This document shows positions 1 to 9,276 of a stretch of 64,000 nucleotides of DNA, one piece after another. Position 1 is the first letter of the stretch. Each line of letters begins with the position of its first letter. The stretch is from Parietichytrium sp. I65-24A. Taxonomy: Eukaryota > Sar > Bigyra > Thraustochytrida > Thraustochytriidae. The translations under genes were made by a program, and so were the position numbers. The DNA lies in assembly GCA_012862575.1 (NCBI GenBank), contig BLSF01000055.1, forward strand, positions 3,698 through 67,697, read 5' to 3'. The notes beneath the pieces are model-generated. The model was not told where the DNA came from and ran no database searches. It saw only the letters and a program-made list of their open reading frames with translations.

Positions 1-245
1 ATCTGAGACTCAAAGCCAAAATCAAAAGCATGAGAGAGCACATGTCTGGCGTGGACAATGTGGACTGGGTGCACGTATTCCCGGTTCGAAGTGAGATGAG
101 CCCTAAGGACATGCAGAAGATTCGCGAATCGTCTGACGTTTTGACCTTTGCGTTGTGCGAAGAGGATTTGAAAGAGCTGTACGGAAACATGAACATGTCG
201 CCAATTTTGTCTTTGAGAAAGATCGCGCCGGGGACGACAAAGTAA
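1..245 (+). CDS. 3' end of a truncated unidentified gene
   Basis: The reading frame is open from the window edge (codons in phase with base 3) and ends with TAA at 243-245. About 80 C-terminal residues are visible; they are mixed charged and hydrophobic, with no motif I recognise. The ATG at 30 is probably internal, because the frame is open before it. An A/T-rich stretch with AATAAA (about 245-250) follows at once and could serve for 3' processing. The rest of the gene lies to the left of the window, so no function is offered. Confidence 0.5.
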   Translation, partial: LRLKAKIKSMREHMSGVDNVDWVHVFPVRSEMSPKDMQKIRESSDVLTFALCEEDLKELYGNMNMSPILSLRKIAPGTTK

Positions 246-315
246 ATAAAAGCTGTAAATTTATTCTTGTAAAAACCAAGCAAGACCTATCACGTGGAGT
301 CTTTATTAGTCGGCT

Positions 316-890
316 ATGGCTGAAGTATGTGTAGATGATCCAACTCATCGAAGTCTGCGGCATTGGCGCTCCAATATGGCCTGTCGCGTTGCAGTTTGGA
401 GAAGCATTAACATGTTGTTGAGCACGTCGAGGAGCACTTTTCAGCAGGGAGACTCCAGTCGAATTCGAATTATAAACGCATGTCGCGACAATAGCACAGC
501 AAGCGTTAGGGACCATCAGAAATGTGGCAGAAGCACTTGTGTCGCTGACGGAGTGTTGAAATGGACAAGAATAGCCAAAATAGACAGCAGATCAGCTTGA
601 CATCGCGGAGCGCATCCTCAATAGGCAGCAAGACCGTGGTGAATACAGAAAAGCAGTCCGAAACACATGCCCAAGTTCAGGCTGCTCACCTGGAGCTTGG
701 CAGGTCCTCATTCTGCTTGGTCCAGGCGACAACGGCGAGATGGCAGGCGAATGCTTAATTCTTTGTTGGCCCTGCGAAGGAATATGTATGGCGAGAACCA
801 TGTCCATACGAGAGACGTGGCGAAGGCTCTCTCGGGTTGAAAATCACTGCCTTCGCGCATATTGCGAGGTACATTGGAGAGAAAGAGAGA
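316..890 (+). pseudogene. Decayed TPR (kinesin-light-chain-like) sequence, copy 1
   Basis: The stretch from about 510 to 890 is clearly related at the DNA level to the reverse strand of 41355-41880, which encodes a TPR protein fragment. Matching blocks include one reading VSLTEC (VSLAEC in the other copy) and one reading VQAAHLELG. This copy has several in-frame stops, changes of frame and an internal loss of about 100 bases relative to the other copy, so it cannot encode a normal product. The similarity runs to the same GA-rich tract at the far end of both copies. Upstream bases from 316 may be older parts of the same gene (ORF pieces such as IGAPIWPVALQFGEAL), but that part has no partner here. 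It looks like a relic of a multicopy host TPR gene family. Confidence 0.6.
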
Positions 891-1370
891 GATACTGGTT
901 CCTCTGCGCTCATTTTTGCCCCAGTTCTCATTCTCGTTCTCGTCACTCTCCTCGAAGGCCTCCGAGATGACCGAGATGAACGCCAGTGGGGAGCCGTCCA
1001 AAGAGCTTTCCGAAAAGCCACCGGAGGAGCCCTCGAGCGTCGAGTCGGACTATTCGCCGCTCAGGCTCTCCGAGCCAGAGGACACCGAGCCCTCTCCTTC
1101 AGAGCCCTCGTCCAGACTCGTGTCGGGTGCGAGCGCTATCTCAGATTTCGTTGCCGTATCTGAGAGTTGAACGAGATCCGAGATTGCCTGTTGCCGGAAA
1201 TTGCTTTCAAGTTGAAAAAGATATGAAGACGAGGGTACTCTAGAACTTTACGCTCCAGAGCGTGTACGTCCTAACATTTCGACTTCCATGTGTATACAGC
1301 TTGTTTATATATAGCATCGTACATATACTTTGTGCATCTCGCTTTTTCCAAGAGCATCATGTTGAACCGC
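891..1370. other. Gene-poor stretch with one acidic Ser/Glu/Pro ORF
   Basis: It starts with a GA-rich tract at about 880-895. On the plus strand a short frame from an ATG near 967 to a TGA near 1168 would encode about 67 residues very rich in Ser, Glu and Pro. There is no recognisable domain and nothing independent supports expression, so I do not call a gene. The remainder is likely the 3' flank of the minus-strand zinc-finger gene. Confidence 0.35.
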
Positions 1371-2747
1371 TCACCAACGTGGGTGTTTCGTTTTACAATT
1401 GCTGTTGTTTGAAATGAAGTTGAGACAGTTTCGCGAATCGTCGCTGCATGGAAAAGATGAGCCCTCAAGAGACCTCTTGCTCCCGCGCGCAACAATGAAA
1501 TAAGTTGGAGCGCACTCCGACTTGCCCCATTCCATGAGACCTCTCTCCGATCGCAAAGTCAACCCATATACATTGGGATCTCCTTCATACTTTTGGCTCA
1601 AAACGACGTCTTTGTGCGGTAACACTTGTTCGTCGTCATGCTTCTCCTGAAACGAGCGAAAAGCACTGCAAGCGCCAGCATTTTGAGAAGAAGTCGTATT
1701 TTCCTTGCCCTTGCAGCATTTGTCTCCTTGCTTCGAAATAAGTGTTTCCGTATGTCTTCGAAGTTGACCAACTTGCTCAAAAGTATTCCCGGACTCATCA
1801 GATTCTTGATCTTTCTGCTTTAAATGAACTGTTCTGACGTGTTTTCTCAGACTTCCAGCTTCCCCAAACGTCTTCCCACAGACGTCACACTCGTGATCTT
1901 TTTGCTTCATGTGAACTGTCTTGATGTGTCTTTGGAGATGCCCATCTTGTCCAAAGGTTTTTTGGCACTCCCTGCACTCGTAGCCTTTGCGTTTCAAATG
2001 AACGGTTTTCATGTGAGTCTGAAGGGTTCCAGCCACTCCAAATGTTTTCCCACATTCATCACACACGTGATCCTTTTGCTTCAAATGAACTGTTTTGATG
2101 TGAATTCGAAGGCTATCGGCTCGCCCAAAAGTTTTCCCGCATTCGTCGCACACGTGAACGTTCCGCTGCAGATGAGCTGTGTTAATGTGGCTTTGAAGAA
2201 TTCCAGCTTCTCCAAACGCCTTCCCGCATTTGTCGCACTTGTGATCTTTCTGCTTGAGATGAATTGTTTTGGTGTGCCTTCGAAGACTTTCAGCTTTCCC
2301 AAACGCCCTACCACACTCGCCGCATCTGTGATCTCTTTGCTTTAGATGAACTGTTCTGATGTGAATAATAAGATGTCCAGGGCGTGTAAACGTTTTTCCA
2401 CACTCCTCGCACCCATGGTTTTTCTCCGTTTGGCGATATTTTTTAAAACGCTTTCGAACAGTCCCAGCTGCTTTTATTAAAGCATGGTTTTTCTCCGTTT
2501 GGCGATCTGTTTTAAGACGCTTTCGAACAGTCTCAGCTGCTTTTACTAAAGCACGGTTTTTCTCCGTTTGGCGATCTGTTTTGAGACGCTTTCGAACAAT
2601 TTCAGCTGCTTTTATTAAAGCACGGTTTTTCTCCGTTTGGCGATCTGTTTCGAGACGCTTTCGAACAATTTCAGCTGCTTTTATTAAAGCATCAATCCCC
2701 GCGCCGCACCCATACTTCCTGTCACCCGTATCTTTGCGCTGCTCCAT
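1371..2747 (-). CDS. C2H2 zinc-finger protein with N-terminal 23-residue repeats
   Basis: The 458-residue protein starts at the first ATG of the frame (2747; the frame is open a few codons further up, without ATG). Residues 20-111 are four near-identical copies of a 23-residue basic unit (ALIKAAEIVRKRL...). From residue 112 there are seven intact C2H2 fingers (C-x2-C...H-x4-H, of the type CDECGKTF...H-I-K-T-V-H) and an eighth in which both cysteines are serine. The linkers read LKQKD instead of the classical TGEKP. About 110 residues of unrecognised, partly Cys-rich tail follow. The likely role is a nuclear DNA-binding (or RNA-binding) regulator; the target is unknown. The near-identity of fingers and linkers indicates recent expansion by internal duplication. 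Confidence 0.85.
   Translation of the reverse strand: MEQRKDTGDRKYGCGAGIDALIKAAEIVRKRLETDRQTEKNRALIKAAEIVRKRLKTDRQTEKNRALVKAAETVRKRLKTDRQTEKNHALIKAAGTVRKRFKKYRQTEKNHGCEECGKTFTRPGHLIIHIRTVHLKQRDHRCGECGRAFGKAESLRRHTKTIHLKQKDHKCDKCGKAFGEAGILQSHINTAHLQRNVHVCDECGKTFGRADSLRIHIKTVHLKQKDHVCDECGKTFGVAGTLQTHMKTVHLKRKGYECRECQKTFGQDGHLQRHIKTVHMKQKDHECDVCGKTFGEAGSLRKHVRTVHLKQKDQESDESGNTFEQVGQLRRHTETLISKQGDKCCKGKENTTSSQNAGACSAFRSFQEKHDDEQVLPHKDVVLSQKYEGDPNVYGLTLRSERGLMEWGKSECAPTYFIVARGSKRSLEGSSFPCSDDSRNCLNFISNNSNCKTKHPRW
2415..2690 (-). repeat. Four 69-base in-frame tandem repeats
   Basis: Four units of 69 bases each encode the 23-residue module at the N-terminus of the zinc-finger protein. The copies differ by only a few substitutions (I/V, E/K, R/H), pointing to recent slippage or unequal exchange. 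All keep the frame. Confidence 0.85.
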
Positions 2748-3446
2748 TCTCGCTGAGTGACTCACGCGCGTTCCCGAGCCCCGTCTCCACCCTATATCCT
2801 CGAGCGTTGTGCAGCAACTCTCCAGTTTCCAAGTTGGCTGTACCGGTACCGGTACTCACTGTCAATAACACATACTAACGGTACCGGTACCGGTACCAAC
2901 CCACTTTTTACCCTCCCCCGACTTCCCCGTCTCAAAAAAGATTTCCAACTAACTTCGTAGAACAACTTCGACCGAGAGGCGTTCAAGAGAGTGTTAGTTG
3001 GCCGTGCTCAGAGGCTCCCGTACCTCCAATATCCTCAGTCTCCAATCTTCGCTGCTCCACTTGCGCTTCATCCGCACTCCATTCGCGCTCCGTTTCCCAT
3101 CGAACGCAACCACTTGGCCCACCCACGTACTTTTACTGAGGATGGTACATCTGAGTACCGGTACGTACTCGAGCACCTTGTCATTTGACGCATTCGATCG
3201 ACACACTCGTCACATTTGACAGACATCATCATGATAATCATGATAATCATGTGATCACCATAATCACCATTCCAACAAACAATCAAACTAATCAAACTGA
3301 CAAAGTTGAAAGTTGAACGTCAATGCCGCTGTTCCCTTTGTTCCATTTATTCTCTTTGTTTCCTCTTCTCCTCGCCAAGTGCCAAGTGAGTGACAACATC
3401 GGTGAACTGGCGCGAGTGCTGCGAGTGCTGCGAGTGGCGCGGGAGC
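2748..3446. promoter_or_regulatory. Divergent intergenic region with GTACCGGTAC palindromes
   Basis: About 700 bases separate the start codons of the minus-strand zinc-finger gene and the plus-strand ATG17-like gene, so it should hold both promoters. Overlapping palindromes built on GTACCGGTAC occur at about 2840-2856 and 2880-2898, with another at about 3154-3170. An ATGATAATC repeat lies at about 3226-3250. No ORF looks real. The regulatory role is inferred from position only. Confidence 0.45.
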
Positions 3447-5012
3447 ATGGCCGACTGGTCAGCGGGAAAGCGTTCCGCGCGCAGCGCGCACGAGTTCGCG
3501 CAGAGCGTGTCTCGTAACGGCGGGGCCCTGGAGACGCACGGGGAGGGCGCGCTGCGCACGGTGCGCGGCTGGGCGGCCGACTCCACGCAGCAGCTGGCGC
3601 GCGATCGGGCGCTCCTCTCGCGCGCGGAGACAGTGGCGCGCGCGACGATGGGGCCGCTGCGCGAGGAGGCCCGCGAGCTCGCGGACGCAGCGCACGCCAC
3701 GCTGGCTGCGGCGCGCGCGGACCTGGACGCCGCGCTGGGCAAGCTGCGGGACCGGCCCCTGGACCGGTTCTTGTGCGCGGAACCGGAGGAACCGGAGGAA
3801 ACGCGCGGGACCGGGATGGGGATGGGGGCCGGGATGGACTCGGCGGGACACACGCTGGCCGCGTTCGTGGACTGGGACGCGCTGCACGCCCTGCATACGA
3901 GCCTGCGCCGCCGCGCAGAACGGATCTCCGCGGCGGCGAGCGCGGTGGGCACAGAGCAGGCGGCGCTACGAAGCTCGGCCGAGCAGATCGCGCGCCTCGT
4001 CGAGGATCTCTTCGCGCCGCCGGGATCGGCACAGCGGACTACGCGGGCCAGCAGCTCGACTCAGGACGCCTCCCAGGACCTCGGCGCCACTGAGACAGAA
4101 GGCAATGTGTTCGCCAATGCGGAATGTCGCGTGAACGAATGGGCCGCGGCGGTGGCGGAGAGCGCGAGTAAAGTGGCGAAAGTGAACGCGGCGCTGAAAA
4201 GCGGCTGTCTTGTGCTTGGCGAATTGTACGCGTGCTTTTTGCGGGACGCTTTCGCCGACCTCAGCATTGCGGAGAGCGCTGCGGAAAGTGGAACAAATGG
4301 CGCCAAGCCCATCTTGAAGGAAATCGGCACGATTTTGGGGAGATTTCGGCGGTTCACTGAGGATGAGACATTCGAAGGGCGAGCGCTGGCGGGAGACGAG
4401 GAAGGGGCCGAGGGCGTGGAGCTCGCCCACTCTCCAGATATCGGAGAGGAGCTTGCCCAACAGACTGCGATGTCACACCAGGTCTTTAAGAAAGGCCTCC
4501 AATTGATGGCCGCGGAAGTTGACGCGATCAAGGCCACTTCGGCCCTATTCTTGCATGCCCGGCAGGGCTACAAGGCGCAGGTAAACAAGAAAACGGCAGA
4601 ACTGCAGGCGCAGATTGAGGCTAGCGAGAAACTTGCTCATTCGCTTGTTGCCGATGCGCGATCTCTGCACGATCAGATTGTAGCAGAAGTCAAACAGTAT
4701 GCCGTGCTGAAAGAACACTACGAAAAATTTCTTGCAGCGCACGACAAGTCCCGCGCAGAACTTAAAAGGCGATGGGACGTGCTTGCAAGGGTGGAGCAAA
4801 TGGCCAAGTTGTACCAAGCAGAAATCAACGCGGTTTTGGAAACCGAGCGCAAGGAGCGGCAGTCGTATCATGATTTGTATGGGCAGTATCTTCCGGTCGG
4901 CTACTGCCCCCCTCTGCTGCCAGACCAGATAGACTGCCCAACCACGTTTCAGTTCGTCATCGCGAACCCCGACGACGCGCAGATGCTGCATGAGTGTATA
5001 GAAAAGATGTAA
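3447..5012 (+). CDS. ATG17-like coiled-coil protein (possible autophagy scaffold)
   Basis: The 521-residue protein is taken from the ATG at 3447 (start MADWSAGKR); the frame is open 19 codons further up, but that part reads as low-quality Cys/Trp-rich sequence. The protein is largely alpha-helical, with long predicted coiled coils, an Ala/Arg-rich first half and a more typical second half. Near the C-terminus a helix with ERKERQSY is followed by YGQYLP and a Pro-rich turn. This resembles the end of the ATG17-like domain (ATG11/ATG17/FIP200), where an ER-rich helix is followed by HGRYLP or similar. Members of that family scaffold the ATG1 kinase at the start of autophagy. The match is by pattern only; another coiled-coil family is possible. 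The first 900 bases are markedly GC-rich. Confidence 0.6.
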   Translation: MADWSAGKRSARSAHEFAQSVSRNGGALETHGEGALRTVRGWAADSTQQLARDRALLSRAETVARATMGPLREEARELADAAHATLAAARADLDAALGKLRDRPLDRFLCAEPEEPEETRGTGMGMGAGMDSAGHTLAAFVDWDALHALHTSLRRRAERISAAASAVGTEQAALRSSAEQIARLVEDLFAPPGSAQRTTRASSSTQDASQDLGATETEGNVFANAECRVNEWAAAVAESASKVAKVNAALKSGCLVLGELYACFLRDAFADLSIAESAAESGTNGAKPILKEIGTILGRFRRFTEDETFEGRALAGDEEGAEGVELAHSPDIGEELAQQTAMSHQVFKKGLQLMAAEVDAIKATSALFLHARQGYKAQVNKKTAELQAQIEASEKLAHSLVADARSLHDQIVAEVKQYAVLKEHYEKFLAAHDKSRAELKRRWDVLARVEQMAKLYQAEINAVLETERKERQSYHDLYGQYLPVGYCPPLLPDQIDCPTTFQFVIANPDDAQMLHECIEKM

Positions 5013-5393
5013 ATACATATGTATTAAAAATTTTGAGGATTTGTTGTGGCTGCAGTGTTGTCAAACAGAATACGGAAAGAGAGAGAGAAAGAACATTGGA
5101 AAACATGCCATCAAATCCACCAAACAAAAATGCAATATTAGACAAAGTCTCGTTTACTATTACAAGAGGCTGCATACAAATATTTGTACTTGACACGCGC
5201 GAGAGGCACTGAAAAAATCATTTCAGCTGTTTCCACTCCCTGCTTTCCTTTTTTAAAGCTGCCCGGCCTTTCACAGAAAAGAATACACAAGTCGGCAGCC
5301 AAACACCCTCCGAGAAAACATGAACAGATAAGAAAATAACAGTAAGGTCCACACAAAGACACACGCTAAGGAGCTCGGCAATGATGCATGCGA
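5013..5393. other. Convergent intergenic region
   Basis: This is 381 bases between two converging genes. It is A/T-richer than its neighbours, with AAATACATATGTATTAAA just after the upstream stop. No coding signal is visible; it presumably holds both 3' ends. Confidence 0.4.
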
Positions 5394-6284
5394 TTATATA
5401 AGCCGAATTCCGCCCTCACTGGCAGTGGCGGAGGACCTTGAGCCTCCATTGTCCAAAGGGCTTTCATCTTGAATGGCACCTTGGTCCATCTCCACTTGGT
5501 AGCGCTTTGTAGCGGCAGACCTTTTTTGCCGCGAGGTCGCCGAAGATAGCACGGATGACATTGAGGAGAAGGGGCCAGCCCCGGCGGATCTGCCCTTCGT
5601 TCTTTCAGCTCGACGTTTAGAGGTCTCCACGATGTGGTCGTAGGTAGTTTGGCCCTTACGGATGAGCCCAATGTGGAAAATCAAGAGTTGAGCCACAGCA
5701 ACGAAACACCCCCCAGCAAACAAGAGGTACGAACAAACTAATGCTAGCACCCCAGCCTGCTCGCCGGTCTGAGCCACACCGCGCGCGTACAGTGAGAGCG
5801 CTGCGAGAGCGGTAAGCGATTGCATTAGCGTCAAAGCAAATGCTGAAGAAAGCGTCATCATAAAGTAGCGATAGTTCTTTGATCCAATGCAAGTGTTGAG
5901 CCAAATACAATGATGGTCAAAGACCTGCACGCACTTGTCGCAAATCCGGCAGTGCTTGCTGCGCGAGTCCACTCGCTTCTGGCACACGTGGCAAAAGCTC
6001 GTCCGAACAACTCTCTGCCCGCCGCTTGCCAAGATGCCAGCCTCCGGTCCCTCTGCAGCGCTCTCGCGAAGATCCTGAGGGTTCACGCTCGATGTCAGGA
6101 CAGCGCTGACAAAAGTGCACACGAGCAGCAACCCATGCACGACAGCTGCTGACCAGAAACTCCCATCGTCAAGAATGCGGATAAGGATCACATAGAACAG
6201 CGAGCTCAGCCCCGCGAAGAGCAGCCACGATCCCACTTGGAGCGGGTGCAGCGGCATGGAAAAGCCATTCCGCCGTCTCACCAT
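5394..6284 (-). CDS. DHHC-type protein S-acyltransferase (palmitoyltransferase)
   Basis: The protein has 296 residues from the ATG at 6284 (MVRRRNGF). Two membrane segments come first (about residues 17-37 and 42-64). The cysteine-rich DHHC domain at about 98-140 has C-x2-C pairs, HCRICDKCV and the active site DHHC at 123-126, followed by WLNTCIG. Two more membrane segments lie at about 143-168 and 178-205. A TTYDHIVE sequence near residue 213 fits the family's TTxE region. These enzymes sit in Golgi, ER or plasma membranes and attach palmitate to cysteines of target proteins. The tail is Ser/Arg-rich and cytosolic. All catalytic features are present; substrates are unknown. The frame extends 61 codons above this ATG, but that part is not membrane-protein-like. 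Confidence 0.88.
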   Translation of the reverse strand: MVRRRNGFSMPLHPLQVGSWLLFAGLSSLFYVILIRILDDGSFWSAAVVHGLLLVCTFVSAVLTSSVNPQDLRESAAEGPEAGILASGGQRVVRTSFCHVCQKRVDSRSKHCRICDKCVQVFDHHCIWLNTCIGSKNYRYFMMTLSSAFALTLMQSLTALAALSLYARGVAQTGEQAGVLALVCSYLLFAGGCFVAVAQLLIFHIGLIRKGQTTYDHIVETSKRRAERTKGRSAGAGPFSSMSSVLSSATSRQKRSAATKRYQVEMDQGAIQDESPLDNGGSRSSATASEGGIRLI

Positions 6285-7276
6285 GATGCGCTCCCCGCAG
6301 AATCCTCTCTCTACCTGCACTTTGGAGCCCCGTCTAACCTTTTCTTCGTGTATGCGTGCGTGTAGGTGCCCCTCTGCCAACGCCAAACCAGCACTCGCGC
6401 CTCCTTCTCTGACATGCGCAGATCTAATGTCCACCCCGCGTCCAAACACAAGTCCTCCAGGACACACCCCTCCGAGTCAAACACAAAAGGAACGAACACA
6501 CTCGCCCGGTTTTGGAGTAAGTTCCAAAACAAAGGCAGCCACGAGTCAAGCCGAAACAGCAGTCCTCCTGCGCCGGCAAAACTGCACGACCGACCGCTCT
6601 CGCGCGCCTAGTCGGGATTTAGGCTTTACGTGCCCGCGTACACCCACAATTTGCCGATCGGCGTTTCCCCTTTCTTTCCACAACGCGGGGCTCCCTCTCG
6701 CCTGACCTTCTCTACCGCTTTCGGTAAGACCGGCCCAACTCAGCCCAACACACTGGCTTCCGAAATGGCTTAGTGCAATGAGATGAATGTACGCCCTTAG
6801 CGGGTTTTACGTTTTGAAATAGTCGTGTGGCCGTAGCCCTTCCACTAGCTGAAAGCTTGCATGCGCCACACAGGGAGAAGGTCGTTTAGCGAATTGGGTA
6901 GGATGGGACTAAAAGCTCAGCGGTCATCTGTTTCAGGTTTTGTAATCAGGTGAAAGCGATAGGTGCTGGCAATGGCTATTGATTGGTGTAGTGGCGGGAC
7001 TATAGGCATGGAGAGATATGACGCGTGCTTCTGCCTGTTTACGTCATGCCAGGACCTGGCGAAAGATGATTGATTGGCAAAAAATGGCAGAATCATCAAA
7101 AAATCAAGATGCAGAAAAACTTTTGCCTCCTGCTACGCTTGCGAAACTTGAGATTCCCGCTTGCGGTAAAGCGCAATTTTTGTTTGTTGAGAGAAACAAT
7201 AATTAAAAACCCACGTGAAACACATGCGCGCAACACATCGCTGGATCAAAAGTGAGAAAGAAGAACAACAGCAAGC
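6285..7276. other. Intergenic, no gene seen
   Basis: This is about 990 bases between two minus-strand genes. It holds the presumed promoter of the DHHC gene and the 3' end of the lectin gene. Short frames exist but none shows domains. AATTAAAA lies near 7200. Confidence 0.4.
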
Positions 7277-8404
7277 TCAGGCGCAAAGAGACTCCTCGGA
7301 AGACTCGCAAAAAGACCATGTCAAAATGTCCTGCGTAGACCACGAATGCCCCGTGGATCCTGTAAACCCAATAATCGCATCGTCACTCTCCAGCTTGAGG
7401 ACCGTGCTCAGATTTATGGGCATCGCCAGAAACGGAGAGGCGGAGTCGTCCATCCAAATTGCCAATGTTCCGAGCCGGTAGCCTTCGCCGTGATCTTTTG
7501 CAAACTGGAGTCCGTAATCAGAGGTCGTAAAATAGGGCATCAGATCCTCTTTCAAATATGGGTAGTAGACAACTCGAGCTTTGTGCGCGCGACCATCGCC
7601 AATCGAATACGGTCGAGGCGGGGCGAGTGCATTGCTTTCCGAAGAGTCTACCGTTCCCTCGCCGTTGGAAAAAACAGTAATGTGGTCGTCCACCAGGTCC
7701 CCTTGGTCAGGATTGTACCATGTGTCAAACTCGATAACGAGCGCATTTTCTATGCCCCCGAATCCGAGCTGATTGGCATTCCCGCCCAGGGCACTGGATC
7801 GCCGGCTGTCGCCCTGTATTACAAACGCAATTCCATCACCCCCGTGTACAGAACACGTCTGGTATTTCTTGGTGGAAAAACTGGGGTCTCGAACAATGGA
7901 GCACGTCCTCGAGAGTTCCGTAATTTTGAATGAAAATGTTGAGGTAAAGCCCTGCAAAACTTTGGCCGGCTCCTCTTTCCAGACTGCGCCAGCGAGGTTT
8001 GGTTTTGGCTGGGTTAGACGAAGGCGCACATCGCAATCTGCACTATCAATGCCGCTGTAGCCTCCCATGAAGCTGTCCTCGCGATGGCCGAATGAGGCTG
8101 CTTCCTCAAGTCTTTCCTCATCTGTGTCCAGCGCAGTCTCCGTCACGCTAAGCTCGGCCAACTCGGCGGACTCCTTCCATTGATAAAGCTTGCTTCCCTC
8201 CGTCCCGTGTCCGTGCTTTTCAGAGTACCCGTACGCTGGCTGTTGACGGTCATTCTCTGCTTGCGTCTCCTCACAAGAGCTGCTCACCGCGCTGCCAACC
8301 AGCGCGATACCCGTCGTGGAGTTCGCTTTCCAAGGATCTGCGGCTTTTGCCACGCTCGAGAGCGCGCAAACCACAAGTGCTAGACTATGCCACAACCTCC
8401 ACAT
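7277..8404 (-). CDS. Secreted L-type (legume-like) lectin domain protein
   Basis: The 375-residue protein starts at the ATG at 8404, which begins a clear signal peptide (MWRLWHSLALVVCALSSVAKA). After an acidic linker the rest matches the L-type lectin fold: a first strand region with FTSTFSFKI, then GGDGIAFVIQ, LGFGGI, ALVIEFDTWYN, DDHITVF, and finally AIIGFTGSTG with a closing WSF. The EFDTWYN and DDH residues correspond to the family's metal and sugar site. Such proteins bind glycans outside the cell or in the secretory pathway. No membrane segment or ER-retrieval signal is seen, so secretion is more likely than an ERGIC-53-type cargo-receptor role. Family assignment is good; the ligand is unknown. 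The frame extends upstream past the ATG, but the signal peptide fixes the start. Confidence 0.8.
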   Translation of the reverse strand: MWRLWHSLALVVCALSSVAKAADPWKANSTTGIALVGSAVSSSCEETQAENDRQQPAYGYSEKHGHGTEGSKLYQWKESAELAELSVTETALDTDEERLEEAASFGHREDSFMGGYSGIDSADCDVRLRLTQPKPNLAGAVWKEEPAKVLQGFTSTFSFKITELSRTCSIVRDPSFSTKKYQTCSVHGGDGIAFVIQGDSRRSSALGGNANQLGFGGIENALVIEFDTWYNPDQGDLVDDHITVFSNGEGTVDSSESNALAPPRPYSIGDGRAHKARVVYYPYLKEDLMPYFTTSDYGLQFAKDHGEGYRLGTLAIWMDDSASPFLAMPINLSTVLKLESDDAIIGFTGSTGHSWSTQDILTWSFCESSEESLCA

Positions 8405-9276
8405 CACGTCGCCGATACCTATCCAACTATCAAACACGGCACAATACTCTTGCGCTGCCAGCAACTGCGCGCATGCAGGCAGATGTGGGCGACGGATCTT
8501 GCGTACACTTGACGAGCATGCTCGCGTACCGCGTCCCACTTATGGCGTCCCACTGGGCTAGCTCGTGGGGTGGCTGGGTGTCGAATGTGTCGAAACAAAC
8601 TATGAGATGTTTGTAGCAGACAAGCAGTAGCTCCCGATGAACAAAGTGAGCGCGCTGTTGTTCGCTGTACCGGCGCGTAACGGTACTCTCTGCAAAGTCC
8701 CACGTTTCATTTGTGCAATGAAATTGTTTTTGATTCACAGTCAACATGAGATGAATGAAATCAGCACGGATTCATTGGTTGTTTTCGTTTTGACCGTGAT
8801 GGCTCAGGTTCTTTCTTTTGGGTCAAGTTTGCTTTCGCTTCAGGAAACGAATGATTGAACGGACGGTCGGATGGATTATTGAATGAATGAATGAATGAAT
8901 GAATGATGCGAAAAAGCAACCGAGTCACAAAGTACATGTGGTTCAAGGCGTTTAGATTGATAAGAGTGTAGAAGCGCACCTTTCTCGATATCGTCCGCAA
9001 GTTTGTTTTGTGTCTCGGGAGACAGCAAGCGCTGCGCACATTTGACAGCGACTGAGCAACAGCGTTGCTCATTGCAGAGTTTTTAAAGTTCAGGTTGCGT
9101 TGGCTTAAAGACCTCCAGGCAGCCATTGCAAGTACGCTCGCGTGGTGGCTGGCCAACACGTCTTCACTGTCAATTGACCACAAGCAATCAATCAAGCAGT
9201 GGAGAGAGGTCAAGAGAACACCCCCAATTGCAAGCTTTGATGACGAGGGGCGCCGCGAAAAGCGGTCGCTGGTGGT
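8405..9276. promoter_or_regulatory. Divergent region between lectin and dynein-docking genes
   Basis: About 870 bases with the putative promoters of both genes. It has CTGTACCGGCGCGTAACGGTAC at about 8666-8687, combining two motifs that recur elsewhere in the window (CCGG flanked by GTAC, and GCGTAACGG), and a GAAT microsatellite at 8881-8905. A 229-residue minus-strand frame overlaps the first exon and intron of the next gene and looks like chance. Confidence 0.4.
8881..8905. repeat. (GAAT)n microsatellite
   Basis: Six units of GAAT in the intergenic region. A similar tract lies just upstream of the acetyl-CoA synthetase gene (55649-55674). Confidence 0.9.

Noticed and set aside
3292-4032. 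246-codon Arg/Pro/Ala-rich minus-strand frame
   Set aside because: It arises from GC-rich coding DNA of the ATG17-like gene on the other strand.
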